A DNA stretch of 64,000 nucleotides from Mycobacteroides abscessus ATCC 19977 (GCF_000069185.1 NC_010397.1:4340001-4404000), one strand, 5' to 3'. Counted from the first letter of the stretch, positions 27,261 to 36,798 are shown. Made by a program: numbers and translations. The notes: generated by a model from the sequence alone, not told the origin.

Positions 27261-30191
27261 GTGAGTACAGCGACGATCACGCTGGGGATCATCGGCGTCA
27301 TTTTCAGCCTGGTCGCATGGGGGTCATTCTTCGGCGGCGTCGTGAAGATGGTGCGCGTGATCCTCTCGGGCCAGCCCGACAGGACTCGCTTCCGTCCCTT
27401 CCTGCCACGCCTCAAGCAGCTCATCGTCGAGGTGGTCGCCCACACCAGGATGAACAAGTTCCGCACCGTCGGCTGGGCGCACTGGCTGGTCATGGTCGGC
27501 TTCCTGGGCGGCTTCCCGCTCTACTTCGAGTCATATGGCCAGACCTTCAACCCTGAATTCCATTGGCCGATCATCGGCGACACCTTCCTGTGGCACCTGT
27601 GGGACGAGCTCCTGGGTATCGGCACGGTCATCGGCATCGTGACCCTGATCATCATTCGGCAGCTCAACCACCCGCGGAAGCCCGAGCGGCTGTCGCGTTT
27701 CGGCGGCTCCAACTTCTTCGCCGCGTACACGATCGAAATGATCGTTCTGGTCGAGGGCCTCGGCATGGTCCTGGTGAAGTCGGGCAAGATCGCCACCTTC
27801 CACAACAGCCATCCCTCGTCCGACTTCTTCACCATGAATGTCGCCCAGTTGCTACCCGAGAGCCCGATCATGGTGTCGGTCTTCGCGTTCATCAAGATGA
27901 TGTCCGGCGGTCTGTTCCTGCTGCTGGTCGGACGGAAGCTGGTCTGGGGTGTTGCGTGGCACCGCTTCGCGGCCTTCTTCAACATCTACTTCAAGCGCAA
28001 TGCAGACGGCTCCGTCGCACTGGGTGCAGCCAAGCCGATGATGTCCGGCGGCAAGGTACTGGAGATGGAGAGCGCCGACCCGGATGTCGATGCGTTTGGT
28101 GCCGGGAAGGTCGAGGACTTCAGCTGGAAGGACCTGCTGGACGTCACCACCTGTACCGAGTGCGGCCGCTGCCAGAGCCAGTGTCCCGCCTGGAACACCG
28201 GCAAGCCCTTGTCGCCCAAGCTGCTCATCACCTCGCTGCGCGATCACACCTACGCCAAGGCCCCCTACCTGCTTGCCGGTGAGGACAAGTCCAAGCTGAG
28301 CGAGGCCGAGATCGCCGAGGGCGAGCGCCAGCTGGTCGGCGGCGAAGGTGCCGTGATCGATCACGAGGTGCTGTGGAGCTGCACCACCTGCGGTGCCTGC
28401 GTGGAGCAGTGCCCCGTCGATATCGAGCACGTCGACCACATCATCGACATGCGCCGCTATCAGGTGCTCATCGAGTCGGAGTTCCCCGGCGAGCTCGCGG
28501 GGCTGTTCAAGAATCTGGAGAATAAGGGCAACCCCTGGGGCCAGAACGCCAAGGACCGTCTTAACTGGATCGAAGAGGTCGACTTCGACGTGCCGGTGTT
28601 CGGCCAGGATGTCGACAGCTTCGCCGACTTCGAGTACCTGTTCTGGGTCGGCTGCGCGGGCGCCTACGAGGATCGCGCCAAGAAGACCACCAAGGCCGTC
28701 GCCGAGCTGCTGGCCCTGGCCGGGACGAAGTTCCTGGTGCTGGGCGCGGACGAGACCTGCACCGGTGACTCCGCTCGCCGCGCCGGTAACGAGTTCCTGT
28801 TCCAGCAGCTGGCCATGCAGAACATCGAGCTGCTCAATTCGGTGTTCGAGGGCGTGGAGCAAAAACAGCGCAAGATCGTGGTGACCTGCGCACACTGCTT
28901 CAACGCGCTCGGCAATGAATACCCACAGGTCGGTGGCGACTACCAGGTGGTGCACCACACGCAGCTGCTCAACCGGCTGGTGCGTGACAAGAAGCTGGTG
29001 CCGGTTGCTCCGGTTTCGCAGGATGTCACCTACCACGACCCGTGCTACCTGGGCCGCCACAACAAGGTGTACACCGCGCCGCGTGAGCTGATCGGCGCCT
29101 CTGGTGCCGCTATCACCGAAATGCCAAGACACGGCGAGCGTTCCATGTGCTGCGGCGCCGGTGGTGCTCGCATGTGGATGGAGGAGCAGCTGGGTAAGCG
29201 CATCAACATTGATCGTGTTGATGAGGCCCTGTCCACTCCGGCATCCAAGATCGCGACCGGCTGCCCGTTCTGCCGCGTCATGTTGACCGACGGTGTCACC
29301 GCTCGTGACGATTCCGCCGCCGTGGAGGTCGTCGACGTCGCGCAGCTCCTACTGGAGTCCGTGGGACGCACGGAAGACATTCGGAAGGCGTTGCCCGCCA
29401 AGGGAACTGCTGCGGCAGCGGCTGCAGAGCGCGCCGCCACCAAGACCGCAGAACCCGAACCCGTTGTCGCCGAAGAAGAAGCACCGGCCACAACGAAGGC
29501 CGAAGCCGCCGCTCCGGCCGCGGAGGCAAAGCCCGTCTCCGGCCTGGGCATGGCCACCGGAGCCAAGCGTCCCGGCGCCAAGAAGACCGCCGCCGAAAAC
29601 AGCACAGCGGAAGCTTCCACCGCGACGCCCACCGCTGAGGCCGCACCCGCCGCACCCGTCAAGGGACTGGGCATGGCGGCCGGCGCCAAGCGACCCGGCG
29701 CCAAGAAGGCCACGGCCGAAACCAGCGCGGCCACACCACCTGCGGCTTCGGCATCCCCACCGGCATCGCAGGCTCCAGCGGCAGCTGCTGCCCCCGCTCC
29801 GCCCGTCAAGGGGCTGGGCATGGCGGCTGGCGCCAAGCGACCCGGCGCCAAGAAGACCGCCCCTGCGGCACCCGCCGCGCCCGCACCTGAGGCTGCGGCG
29901 GTACCGTCCGAATCCGAGGCGCCGACGGCCACCGAAACGAGCGCAGTCGCGGAGCCCCCGGTGAAGGGTCTCGGCATTGCTGCCGGCGCGCGTCGTCCCG
30001 GAGCCAAGAAGGCCGCCCCCGCCACCGAATCCGCTCCCGAACCCGCCCAGCCCGCTACCGCACCCGAACCCACGGAACCGGCCACTTCCGCACCGAAGGA
30101 TGAGGCCCCCGAGACCAGCAGCACACCCGAGCCGCCGGTAAAGGGACTGGGTATCGCCCCGGGAGCACGCCGTCCAGGCCGCCGAAATTAG
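27261..30191 (+). CDS. membrane-bound Fe-S oxidoreductase (Rv0338c-like)
   Basis: The 976-residue protein has an N-terminal membrane part with about five helices (about 1-240, cytochrome b-like). A two-[4Fe-4S] ferredoxin module carries CTECGRCQSQCP and CTTCGACVEQCPVD. Two CCG (heterodisulphide-reductase-type) domains follow, with CAGAYED, CYLGRHN and CCGAGGARMW. A C-terminal Ala/Pro-rich tail (about 715-976) repeats GLGMAAGAKRPGAKK-like units five times. It is essential-like in mycobacteria and lies beside iniR as in M. tuberculosis. The electron partner is unknown; it is probably a menaquinone-linked dehydrogenase component. The paired dyads upstream suggest specific regulation. Confidence 0.88.
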   Translation: MSTATITLGIIGVIFSLVAWGSFFGGVVKMVRVILSGQPDRTRFRPFLPRLKQLIVEVVAHTRMNKFRTVGWAHWLVMVGFLGGFPLYFESYGQTFNPEFHWPIIGDTFLWHLWDELLGIGTVIGIVTLIIIRQLNHPRKPERLSRFGGSNFFAAYTIEMIVLVEGLGMVLVKSGKIATFHNSHPSSDFFTMNVAQLLPESPIMVSVFAFIKMMSGGLFLLLVGRKLVWGVAWHRFAAFFNIYFKRNADGSVALGAAKPMMSGGKVLEMESADPDVDAFGAGKVEDFSWKDLLDVTTCTECGRCQSQCPAWNTGKPLSPKLLITSLRDHTYAKAPYLLAGEDKSKLSEAEIAEGERQLVGGEGAVIDHEVLWSCTTCGACVEQCPVDIEHVDHIIDMRRYQVLIESEFPGELAGLFKNLENKGNPWGQNAKDRLNWIEEVDFDVPVFGQDVDSFADFEYLFWVGCAGAYEDRAKKTTKAVAELLALAGTKFLVLGADETCTGDSARRAGNEFLFQQLAMQNIELLNSVFEGVEQKQRKIVVTCAHCFNALGNEYPQVGGDYQVVHHTQLLNRLVRDKKLVPVAPVSQDVTYHDPCYLGRHNKVYTAPRELIGASGAAITEMPRHGERSMCCGAGGARMWMEEQLGKRINIDRVDEALSTPASKIATGCPFCRVMLTDGVTARDDSAAVEVVDVAQLLLESVGRTEDIRKALPAKGTAAAAAAERAATKTAEPEPVVAEEEAPATTKAEAAAPAAEAKPVSGLGMATGAKRPGAKKTAAENSTAEASTATPTAEAAPAAPVKGLGMAAGAKRPGAKKATAETSAATPPAASASPPASQAPAAAAAPAPPVKGLGMAAGAKRPGAKKTAPAAPAAPAPEAAAVPSESEAPTATETSAVAEPPVKGLGIAAGARRPGAKKAAPATESAPEPAQPATAPEPTEPATSAPKDEAPETSSTPEPPVKGLGIAPGARRPGRRN

Positions 30192-30225
30192 ATATTGGCT
30201 GGACAGCAATGCCACCATTGAGACC

Positions 30226-31509
30226 GTGAGTACCGATAACTTGCCGATTGACGTGCCCCCGCGCGTGCCCGGCCTCTCGCCGCGGCAGCACCAGCGGGTC
30301 TTCGCGCAGTCCACCAAGCTACAAGACGTCCTGTACGAAATCAGGGGTCCGGTACACGCGCACGCCGCCCGGCTCGAGGCTGAGGGGCACCGCATCCTCA
30401 AGCTCAATATCGGGAACCCCGCGCCGTTCGGATTCGAGGCGCCCGATGTCATCATGCGCGACATCATCCAGGCGCTCCCCTACGCACAGGGCTACTCCGA
30501 CTCCAAGGGCATCCTGCCCGCCCGGCGCGCGGTGGTCACCCGCTACGAACTGGTCGACGGGTTCCCGTACCTGGATGTGGACGACGTCTTTCTGGGCAAT
30601 GGGGTATCCGAGCTGATCACCATGACCACCCAGGCGCTGCTCGACAACGGCGACCAGGTGCTCATCCCGGCGCCCGACTATCCGTTGTGGACCGCCGCGA
30701 CCTCACTTGCCGGCGGCACCGCGGTGCATTACCTGTGCGACGAGACCAACGGCTGGATGCCCGATATCGAGGATCTGGAATCCAAGATCACCGAGCGCAC
30801 CAAGGCCCTCGTCATCATCAACCCGAACAACCCGACCGGCGCGGTATACAGCCGCGAGATCCTCACGAAGATGGTCGAACTGGCCCGCAAGCATCAGTTA
30901 CTGCTGCTGGCCGACGAGATTTACGACAAGATCCTGTACGACGACGCCGAGCACATCAGCGTTGCGTCACTGGCGCCGGATCTGTTGTGTTTCACCTTCA
31001 ATGGCCTGTCCAAGGCATATCGAGTGGCCGGCTACCGGTCAGCATGGCTTGCTATCACCGGGCCCAAGGACCACGCCGCCAGCCTGTTGGAAGGCGTGAA
31101 CCTGCTGGCCAATATGCGACTGTGCCCGAATGTTCCTGCCCAGCATGCGATTCAGGTGGCCCTCGGCGGACACCAGAGCATCGAGGATCTGGTGCTACCG
31201 GGCGGTCGCCTGCTGGAGCAGCGCGATGTCGCCTGGACAAAGCTCAACGAGATCCCCGGTGTCTCCTGCGTCAAGCCGCAGGGTGCGCTCTACGCGTTCC
31301 CGCGCTTGGACCCCGAGGTGCACCATATCCACGACGACGACCAGCTCGTGCTGGATCTGCTGCTCAACGAGAAGATCCTGCTGACGCAGGGTACCGGCTT
31401 CAATTGGCCTGAGCCGGACCATCTTCGGATAGTCACGTTGCCGTGGGCCCGCGACCTTGCCGTCGCCATCGAGCGCCTGGGTAACTTCCTGGCGAGCTAC
31501 CGCCAGTAG
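30226..31509 (+). CDS. aspC: PLP-dependent aspartate/alanine aminotransferase (Rv0337c AspC-like)
   Basis: The 427-residue fold-type I aminotransferase contains GYSDSKGILPARRAVV, IPAPDYPLWTAA, VIINPNNPTGAVYS and the PLP-lysine motif FNGLSKAYRVAGYR. In M. tuberculosis the gene at this place (Rv0337c) is called aspC; related AlaA enzymes make alanine, so the substrate is not settled. The GTG at 30226 gives the family N-terminus with a short polar extension. It lies 34 bp after the Fe-S oxidoreductase and is probably co-transcribed. Confidence 0.9.
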   Translation: MSTDNLPIDVPPRVPGLSPRQHQRVFAQSTKLQDVLYEIRGPVHAHAARLEAEGHRILKLNIGNPAPFGFEAPDVIMRDIIQALPYAQGYSDSKGILPARRAVVTRYELVDGFPYLDVDDVFLGNGVSELITMTTQALLDNGDQVLIPAPDYPLWTAATSLAGGTAVHYLCDETNGWMPDIEDLESKITERTKALVIINPNNPTGAVYSREILTKMVELARKHQLLLLADEIYDKILYDDAEHISVASLAPDLLCFTFNGLSKAYRVAGYRSAWLAITGPKDHAASLLEGVNLLANMRLCPNVPAQHAIQVALGGHQSIEDLVLPGGRLLEQRDVAWTKLNEIPGVSCVKPQGALYAFPRLDPEVHHIHDDDQLVLDLLLNEKILLTQGTGFNWPEPDHLRIVTLPWARDLAVAIERLGNFLASYRQ

Positions 31510-31524
31510 CACACTTCCCCTTGC

Positions 31525-31581
31525 CGAACATGCTCAAATGTGCCGGAATTCGCCGAAATTCCGCACGTTTGAGCATGTTCG
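31525..31581. terminator. long inverted repeat between convergent aspC and udgA
   Basis: A 25-bp stem formed by 31525-31550 and 31557-31581 has one wobble and one bulged base; the loop is 6 nt. The arms contain CGAACATGCTCAAA and TTTGAGCATGTTCG. It is centred between two convergent stop codons (31509 and 31594) and is probably a bidirectional terminator. Its length is well beyond a usual terminator. Confidence 0.7.
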
Positions 31582-31593
31582 CGGGAATGCGGG

Positions 31594-32934
31594 TCAGGTG
31601 TGGGCCAGCTCTTCCACTCGCTTGCCCAGGCAGAACACTCGCCATCCGGCGTTGACCCACTTGGCGGCATCCAGGCAATTACGCCCGTCCACAATAACTT
31701 TGGTGCGCACCACCTTGGCCAGCGCATCCGGATCGAAGTCGACGAACTCCTGCCACTCGGTGAGCAGCAGCACCGCGTCGGCGCGGTCGGCGGCTTCCAG
31801 AACCGAGGTGGCGTAGTTCAGCGTCGGGAACAGGCGGCGCGAATTCTCCAGTGCCTTCGGGTCATAGACGTTGACGGCCGCGCCGTTAAGCTGCAACAGT
31901 CCGGCCACGTTCAGCGCTGGTGAATCACGGACATCATCGGACTCGGGCTTGAACGCCGCGCCCAGCACCGCGACATTGGCGCCCAACAGCGATCCGCCGC
32001 ATGCCTTGGTCGCCAGCTCCACCATGCGGGTGCGCCGCCGCATGTTGATGCTGTCCACCTCGCGCAGGAAGGTCAGCGCGTGACTGGCTCCCAGTTCGCC
32101 CGCGCGCGCCATGAACGCCCGGATGTCCTTGGGCAGGCATCCTCCGCCGAAACCCAGCCCCGCATTGAGGAACCGCCGGCCGATTCGCGGGTCGTAGCCC
32201 AGAGCGTCGGCCAGCGTGGTCACGTCCGCACCCACCGCCTCGCATACCTCGGAGATGGCGTTGATGAACGAGATCTTGGTGGCCAGGAAGGCATTGGCCG
32301 AAACCTTCACCAGTTCTGCGGTTTCCAGGTCGGTGACCAAGAACGGAACTTCTTCATCGAGGATCGGCCCGTACAACTCGCGCACCAGTTTCTCGGCGCG
32401 GTCCGAATCCCGCTGCACACCCAGCACAATGCGGTCGGGGTGCAGCGTGTCCTTGACGGCGTAGCCCTCACGCAGGAACTCAGGGTTCCAGGCCACCTCA
32501 ACGTCCACTCCTGCTGCCGCGAATCCTGCGGCCCGCTGGCCCAGTTCGCGTGCGGTGCCGACCGGAACCGTGGACTTGCCGATGATCACCGCCGAGCGCG
32601 ACAGTAGGGGCACCAGGGTGTCGATCACCGAGTGGACGTGACGCAGGTCCGCGCCGTACTCACCCTTCTTCTGGGGGGTGCCGACCCCCAGGAAGTGCAC
32701 ATCGGCGAACTCGGCGGCTTCGGCATAGCTTGTGGTAAAGCGCAGGCGTCCGGATGCGATGTTGCTTTGCAAGATCTTTCGCAGTCCGGGCTCGTAGAAC
32801 GGGATGTCGCCCGACGAGAGTTTGGCGACCTTACCCGGATCGATGTCGACGCCGAGCACCTCGTGGCCCAGCTCGGCCATGCATGCGGCATGGGTGGCTC
32901 CGAGGTACCCGGTTCCGAATACGGTGCATCTCAT
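31594..32934 (-). CDS. udgA: UDP-glucose 6-dehydrogenase
   Basis: The 446-residue enzyme oxidises UDP-glucose to UDP-glucuronate with NAD. It has an N-terminal Rossmann fold (VFGTGYLGATHAACMAELGH), the KSTVPVGTAR segment, the catalytic-Cys motif GFGGGCLPKDI, and a C-terminal UDP-binding domain. It matches M. tuberculosis Rv0322 (udgA). The ATG at 32934 gives MRCTVFGTGYLG. A TATATA -10 box (32941-32946, read on the minus strand) ends 6 bases before this ATG, so the mRNA is probably leaderless. Confidence 0.94.
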   Translation of the reverse strand: MRCTVFGTGYLGATHAACMAELGHEVLGVDIDPGKVAKLSSGDIPFYEPGLRKILQSNIASGRLRFTTSYAEAAEFADVHFLGVGTPQKKGEYGADLRHVHSVIDTLVPLLSRSAVIIGKSTVPVGTARELGQRAAGFAAAGVDVEVAWNPEFLREGYAVKDTLHPDRIVLGVQRDSDRAEKLVRELYGPILDEEVPFLVTDLETAELVKVSANAFLATKISFINAISEVCEAVGADVTTLADALGYDPRIGRRFLNAGLGFGGGCLPKDIRAFMARAGELGASHALTFLREVDSINMRRRTRMVELATKACGGSLLGANVAVLGAAFKPESDDVRDSPALNVAGLLQLNGAAVNVYDPKALENSRRLFPTLNYATSVLEAADRADAVLLLTEWQEFVDFDPDALAKVVRTKVIVDGRNCLDAAKWVNAGWRVFCLGKRVEELAHT

Positions 32935-32940
32935 ACTGCC

Positions 32941-32946
32941 TATATA
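32941..32946 (-). promoter_or_regulatory. -10 box for leaderless udgA transcript
   Basis: TATATA is separated by GGCAGT from the ATG at 32934, the typical spacing for mycobacterial transcripts that start on the first base of the start codon. No Shine-Dalgarno sequence is present, which supports a leaderless mRNA. Confidence 0.6.
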
Positions 32947-33031
32947 GGCCGCCAGGGTTAGCAACCTGAATACGCCGCACCATCGGTGTCCTAACGCCGG
33001 GTGTACGGCGAAAACCCTTGTGAATCAGGGA

Positions 33032-34696
33032 TTAACGCCCGCCAAACGGCCAGGGGAATCCCGAGTTCGAGCCGCCGCCGGATCCGCCGCCGTGCGAGCC
33101 GCTATTGCCGCCCCAACCACCCCGCGAGCCACTGTCGGAGCCACCACGGGAACTTCCGCTGTCACCCCAGCCGCCGCGGGAACCGCCGTTGTCGCCCCAG
33201 CCACCCCGCGAGCCGCTGTCGGAGCCACCACGGGAATCTCCGTCGTCGCCCCAGCCACCACGACCCGAGCCACCGCGTGAGCCGCCGTGGGACCCGCGAT
33301 CGGAGTCACCACCACCGATCGGCGGCAGACCAGGAATGGAGATGATCGGCGGCTGCTGTGTTTGGGCGGGCGGCGTGTACCTCGGACGGTCGCGGTCCGG
33401 CCACCACGGATTCTCCTGGCGGCGCGGCGGCTCCCATACCGGAGGGAACAACGGGATCGGTACCGGCACCACGGCAGGCGGGGGTGCCACCGGCGCGGGC
33501 TGTTCTTCGGGTACGGGAGCCGGCGCGGCCGGTGCCGGCGCCTCCGGTGCGGGGGCCGGCGCCTGTGGGGCGGCCTGGACTGGCGCGGGGGCCACCTGCT
33601 TGGGCGCCGGTGCGGGATTGTGCTGCGGTGCCGGTGCCACCACCTGCTGCACCGGGGCGGGCGAGACCGCGGGCGCCGGTGCCTCTACCGGGGACGGCGG
33701 CGGCGCGGCTTGTTTGGGCGCCTCGGCCGGTAACGGATTCTGCACCACGCCGCGGTCCGGCGACGATGGCCCTTGATCCACCGTGGAGCGCACCGTCACC
33801 GTCAGCGAAACGGCAAGCGCTATCGAGCAGATACCGAAAACCAGCAGCAGCGGCGCACCGACCAGCAAGAACGGCTTACGTTCGGCCGGCTGGTCATCGA
33901 AATCCTCGAATTCACGGAGCTCTGTGTTGGCTTCCCCGGCGCTTTCGGTAACCGCATCGGGGTGCGCAAACCCCGTTCCGGTGGGTCCCTCCAGCGAGTA
34001 GGCCTGTCCCAGCAGCGCGGTGCTGGCTTCGAAATCGGGTTCCTGCGCCGAGGCCAGCGCGGCACCGCGGGCCAATGCCAGCTCGGGCTGGTCCGGGGAA
34101 TTCACTGGCAGCGCGATCGCATCACCCAGCGACTCGGCCAGATCGGAAACGTCGGTGCCCAGCCCCAACAGAAACACGCCGTCGGGGGCGTTTTCCTTGC
34201 CCTTGAGCGGATTGACCAGATTGGCCAACACCCCCGAGGTGACTCCCGTGATCAGCGGCTCACTGGCCAGGCCGACTATCGAACCGTCGGCGGAATCGAC
34301 CACCGCCAGCGTCGCGGTCTGCGGCTCGATCACCAACAGCGCCGACTTGTCATATCCGGTGACACTGCTGGCGGCCTTGGCCAGGGCTCCTCCGGCATGC
34401 AGCGCCGAGAAAAATTCGACGCCGTCGATCCCGCGGCTTGCCAGGGAGTCACGCAGTTCGGCGGCCTCGGCGTGGTCGCTCCACACCACACCGGTGGACA
34501 CCAGATTGTGGCCACCGTCGAGCATTCCGTCGCGGGTACCCACGATCGCCGAGAGCACCTGTTCGGAAGTTGTTCCCTCACCCTCGGAAACAACGATGGT
34601 GTCGGTGTCGACGATCCTGCCGTCCGCGCCCGCTCCCTCGACCAGCACCAGGCGGGCAGTCGTCGGTGTCATCGAGACACCCAGCACGACGTCCAC
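33032..34696 (-). CDS. DUF7159-like membrane protein with Pro-rich and Arg/Gly repeat tail (Rv0312-like)
   Basis: The 554-residue protein starts at GTG 34696, chosen because GGAGGA lies 6 bases ahead. The N-terminal domain (about 1-250: VDVVLGVSMTPTTARLVLVEG) resembles mycobacterial DUF7159 / Rv0312-like proteins with a degenerate actin/Hsp70-type fold. One membrane helix (about 275-300) follows, then a Pro/Ala-rich segment. The tail repeats SRGGWGD and SDSGSRGG units. Its build parallels the Hsp70-like protein at 22823. The function is unknown; it is probably envelope-associated. Confidence 0.78.
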   Translation of the reverse strand: MDVVLGVSMTPTTARLVLVEGAGADGRIVDTDTIVVSEGEGTTSEQVLSAIVGTRDGMLDGGHNLVSTGVVWSDHAEAAELRDSLASRGIDGVEFFSALHAGGALAKAASSVTGYDKSALLVIEPQTATLAVVDSADGSIVGLASEPLITGVTSGVLANLVNPLKGKENAPDGVFLLGLGTDVSDLAESLGDAIALPVNSPDQPELALARGAALASAQEPDFEASTALLGQAYSLEGPTGTGFAHPDAVTESAGEANTELREFEDFDDQPAERKPFLLVGAPLLLVFGICSIALAVSLTVTVRSTVDQGPSSPDRGVVQNPLPAEAPKQAAPPPSPVEAPAPAVSPAPVQQVVAPAPQHNPAPAPKQVAPAPVQAAPQAPAPAPEAPAPAAPAPVPEEQPAPVAPPPAVVPVPIPLFPPVWEPPRRQENPWWPDRDRPRYTPPAQTQQPPIISIPGLPPIGGGDSDRGSHGGSRGGSGRGGWGDDGDSRGGSDSGSRGGWGDNGGSRGGWGDSGSSRGGSDSGSRGGWGGNSGSHGGGSGGGSNSGFPWPFGGR

Positions 34697-34812
34697 GTCA
34701 GATCCTCCGCTACATATCGACACGGTCACACGAACAAACGCGCCAAGGCCGTCAAAAAGTTCGAGTCATTGCCGATTATGTATCGGGCTGGCGCGCTTCC
34801 GCGTTACCCCAG

Positions 34813-35382
34813 CTAGGGGTTGATGAAGTTCTGGTAGGAGCGCGACGGGGTCGGACCGCGCTGCCCCTGGTACTTCGACCCTACCCCGGCACTTCCATAC
34901 GGGTGCTCGGCCGGCGATGTCAGGCGCAGCAGACACAGCTGCCCGATCTTCATGCCCGGCCACAGGGTGATGGGCAGGTTGGCCACGTTGGAGAGCTCCA
35001 GGGTGATATGCCCGGAGAAGCCGGGATCGATGAATCCGGCGGTGGAATGGGTCAGCAGGCCCAGGCGTCCCAGCGAGGACTTGCCTTCCAACCGGCCCGC
35101 CAGGTCGTCGGGCAGGGAACAGACCTCCAATGTGGATCCCAGTACGAACTCACCGGGGTGCAGCACAAATGGCTCGCCCTCGGCCGGCTCCACCAGACTG
35201 GTCAGCTCGTCCTGACGCTCTTTGGGGTCGATATGCGTGTAGCGGGTGTTGTTGAACACCCGGAACAGGCTGTCCAGCCGTACGTCGATGCTGGATGGCT
35301 GGATGAGGGCGGCGTCGAGGGGTTCGATGCCGAGGCGGCCGGCGTCGAGCTCGGCGCGAATATCGCGATCGGACAGCAGCAC
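34813..35382 (-). CDS. dcd: dCTP deaminase (dUMP-forming type)
   Basis: The 189-residue trimeric enzyme of pyrimidine nucleotide synthesis begins [12 protein letters not shown]. It has [41 protein letters not shown] and [10 protein letters not shown], covering the catalytic Glu and nucleotide-binding residues. It corresponds to M. tuberculosis Rv0321, which is bifunctional (deaminase plus dUTPase, giving dUMP). It lies near udgA, as in M. tuberculosis, with the DUF7159-like gene between them. Confidence 0.96.
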   Translation of the reverse strand: MLLSDRDIRAELDAGRLGIEPLDAALIQPSSIDVRLDSLFRVFNNTRYTHIDPKERQDELTSLVEPAEGEPFVLHPGEFVLGSTLEVCSLPDDLAGRLEGKSSLGRLGLLTHSTAGFIDPGFSGHITLELSNVANLPITLWPGMKIGQLCLLRLTSPAEHPYGSAGVGSKYQGQRGPTPSRSYQNFINP

Positions 35383-35432
35383 GCGACGAGCCTACCGATC
35401 AGCCGCTTGGGTGAAGAGGCTTGGGCACGGCA

Positions 35433-36098
35433 CTAGCGCCTGATGGCGATGACGGCTCCTGGCCGCAGCCAACCGATGAGCCGGACCAGCGCGGCGTCGT
35501 CGAGTGTCACGCATCCGGCTGAGGGGCCGCCGTCGGTCGCGTGCACAAAGAACGCGGAGCCGGCCCCTGGTACTCGCGATTTGTTGACGCCCATCACGAT
35601 GGCGCGCGGGTAGCCGTCGAGTTCTTCACTCAGAGACGTGTCGAAGGTGCATGCGGACTCCGCGCAGCGCTGGTGGGTGTTGTAGTGAGGGCTGGCAGGA
35701 TCTCCGTCCCACCAGTCGTCGGCGTCAACCTGCAGGTAGTCCAGACCGTGCGCGACCGATGGCTCGGTGCCGAAGGCGTAGTCGAGGCTGAACACTCCTG
35801 TCGGTGTGGCCGGATTATCGTCACTGGAAACGTCGGTGAACCCGGCGGAGCCGACGTCGGAGGGCAGGTCCCGTTCGACGGGTTCCCAGGCATCACCCTT
35901 TCGCTGCCAGGTACCGATGACGGCCTTGGTGCCACCCCTCCCCTGGACTTCCACGACCTGCCGCGCCGCGCCGACGGAGTCGGCGAACCACGGTGGCGGC
36001 GGTGCCGGGAGCACGGCGGCAACCGGTTGCACGGGCGTCGCACCGCAGGCCCCGGCAAGGAGCACAAGGCTCAGCGGTAACAGTCGAATCGGGCGCAC
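35433..36098 (-). CDS. L,D-transpeptidase-like lipoprotein (YkuD-type catalytic motif)
   Basis: The 221-residue exported protein has a signal peptide with a lipobox-like LAGAC (about residue 18). The C-terminal domain has the YkuD-like catalytic segment HATDGGPSAGCVTLD (His, Gly-rich, Cys) and ends PGAVIAIRR. It has a pair of extra Cys residues (QRCAESACTF). It is shorter than the classic LdtMt enzymes and without their Ig-like domains, so it belongs to the Rv0320-like group; whether it cross-links peptidoglycan is unproven. A paralogue follows at 36142. Confidence 0.75.
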   Translation of the reverse strand: MRPIRLLPLSLVLLAGACGATPVQPVAAVLPAPPPPWFADSVGAARQVVEVQGRGGTKAVIGTWQRKGDAWEPVERDLPSDVGSAGFTDVSSDDNPATPTGVFSLDYAFGTEPSVAHGLDYLQVDADDWWDGDPASPHYNTHQRCAESACTFDTSLSEELDGYPRAIVMGVNKSRVPGAGSAFFVHATDGGPSAGCVTLDDAALVRLIGWLRPGAVIAIRR

Positions 36099-36141
36099 CT
36101 ATTCATGGTGATCGCCCAAGCTGGAAAACGCCTGTTAGTAA

Positions 36142-36798
36142 CTAACCCTTAATGGCTATTACCGCGCCGGGACGCAGCCAGCCGATCAGTTTGACCAGCG
36201 TGGCGTCATCCAGCGACACACAGCCCGCGGTCGGGCCGCCGTCGGTGCTGTGCACGAAGAACGCCGAGCCCCCGCCGGGAACCCTGTCCTTGTTCACGCC
36301 CATCACGATGGCGTGCTTGTACTGCGGGATCGGCAGGTTCTCACTCTGTGCGGTGTTGAACGGGCACTCGGCCTTGGCGCACTGCTGGTGTGTGTTGTAG
36401 GTGGGGCTGTTGCTGTCTCCGTCCCACCAGTCGTTGGGCCCCACCTGCAGGTAGCGCAGTCCGCTGGGTGGCGGCGGCGCGGTGCCAAAGGCCCAGTCCA
36501 GGGAGTAGACGCCGTTGGGGGTGGCCGATGCCCCTTCCTTGGCCTTGTCGATAAACCCTGCCGAGCCAACATGCGCCGGAATCCCCGTCGACACGGTCTG
36601 CCATTGGCTGCCGTTGCGCTGGAACACGTCGATCTTGGCGTTGGAGCCACCGGCACCGTTGACCGCGATCACCTGAGTGGCGTTGCCGACGGACTGGGCG
36701 AACCAGGGCACAAAGGGCTCCGCGCCGGCGGGAGCCGCGAGGAGCACAGTAGCCAGGGCTAGTAGCGCCGCGCAGGGCAGCGTCAGAAGACGGAACAC
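36142..36798 (-). CDS. L,D-transpeptidase-like secreted protein, paralogue
   Basis: A 218-residue secreted protein with a Sec signal peptide ending APAGAEP. The catalytic-type segment HSTDGGPTAGCVSLDD and the end PGAVIAIKG match the 35433-36098 product over its whole length (WFAQSVGNA, DWWDGDSNSPTYNTHQQC). I chose GTG 36798, which places the signal peptide at the N-terminus with GGA just upstream. Codon patterns of both copies are similar, so this is an old tandem duplication rather than a recent transfer. The mature enzyme is probably periplasmic. Confidence 0.73.
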   Translation of the reverse strand: MFRLLTLPCAALLALATVLLAAPAGAEPFVPWFAQSVGNATQVIAVNGAGGSNAKIDVFQRNGSQWQTVSTGIPAHVGSAGFIDKAKEGASATPNGVYSLDWAFGTAPPPPSGLRYLQVGPNDWWDGDSNSPTYNTHQQCAKAECPFNTAQSENLPIPQYKHAIVMGVNKDRVPGGGSAFFVHSTDGGPTAGCVSLDDATLVKLIGWLRPGAVIAIKG

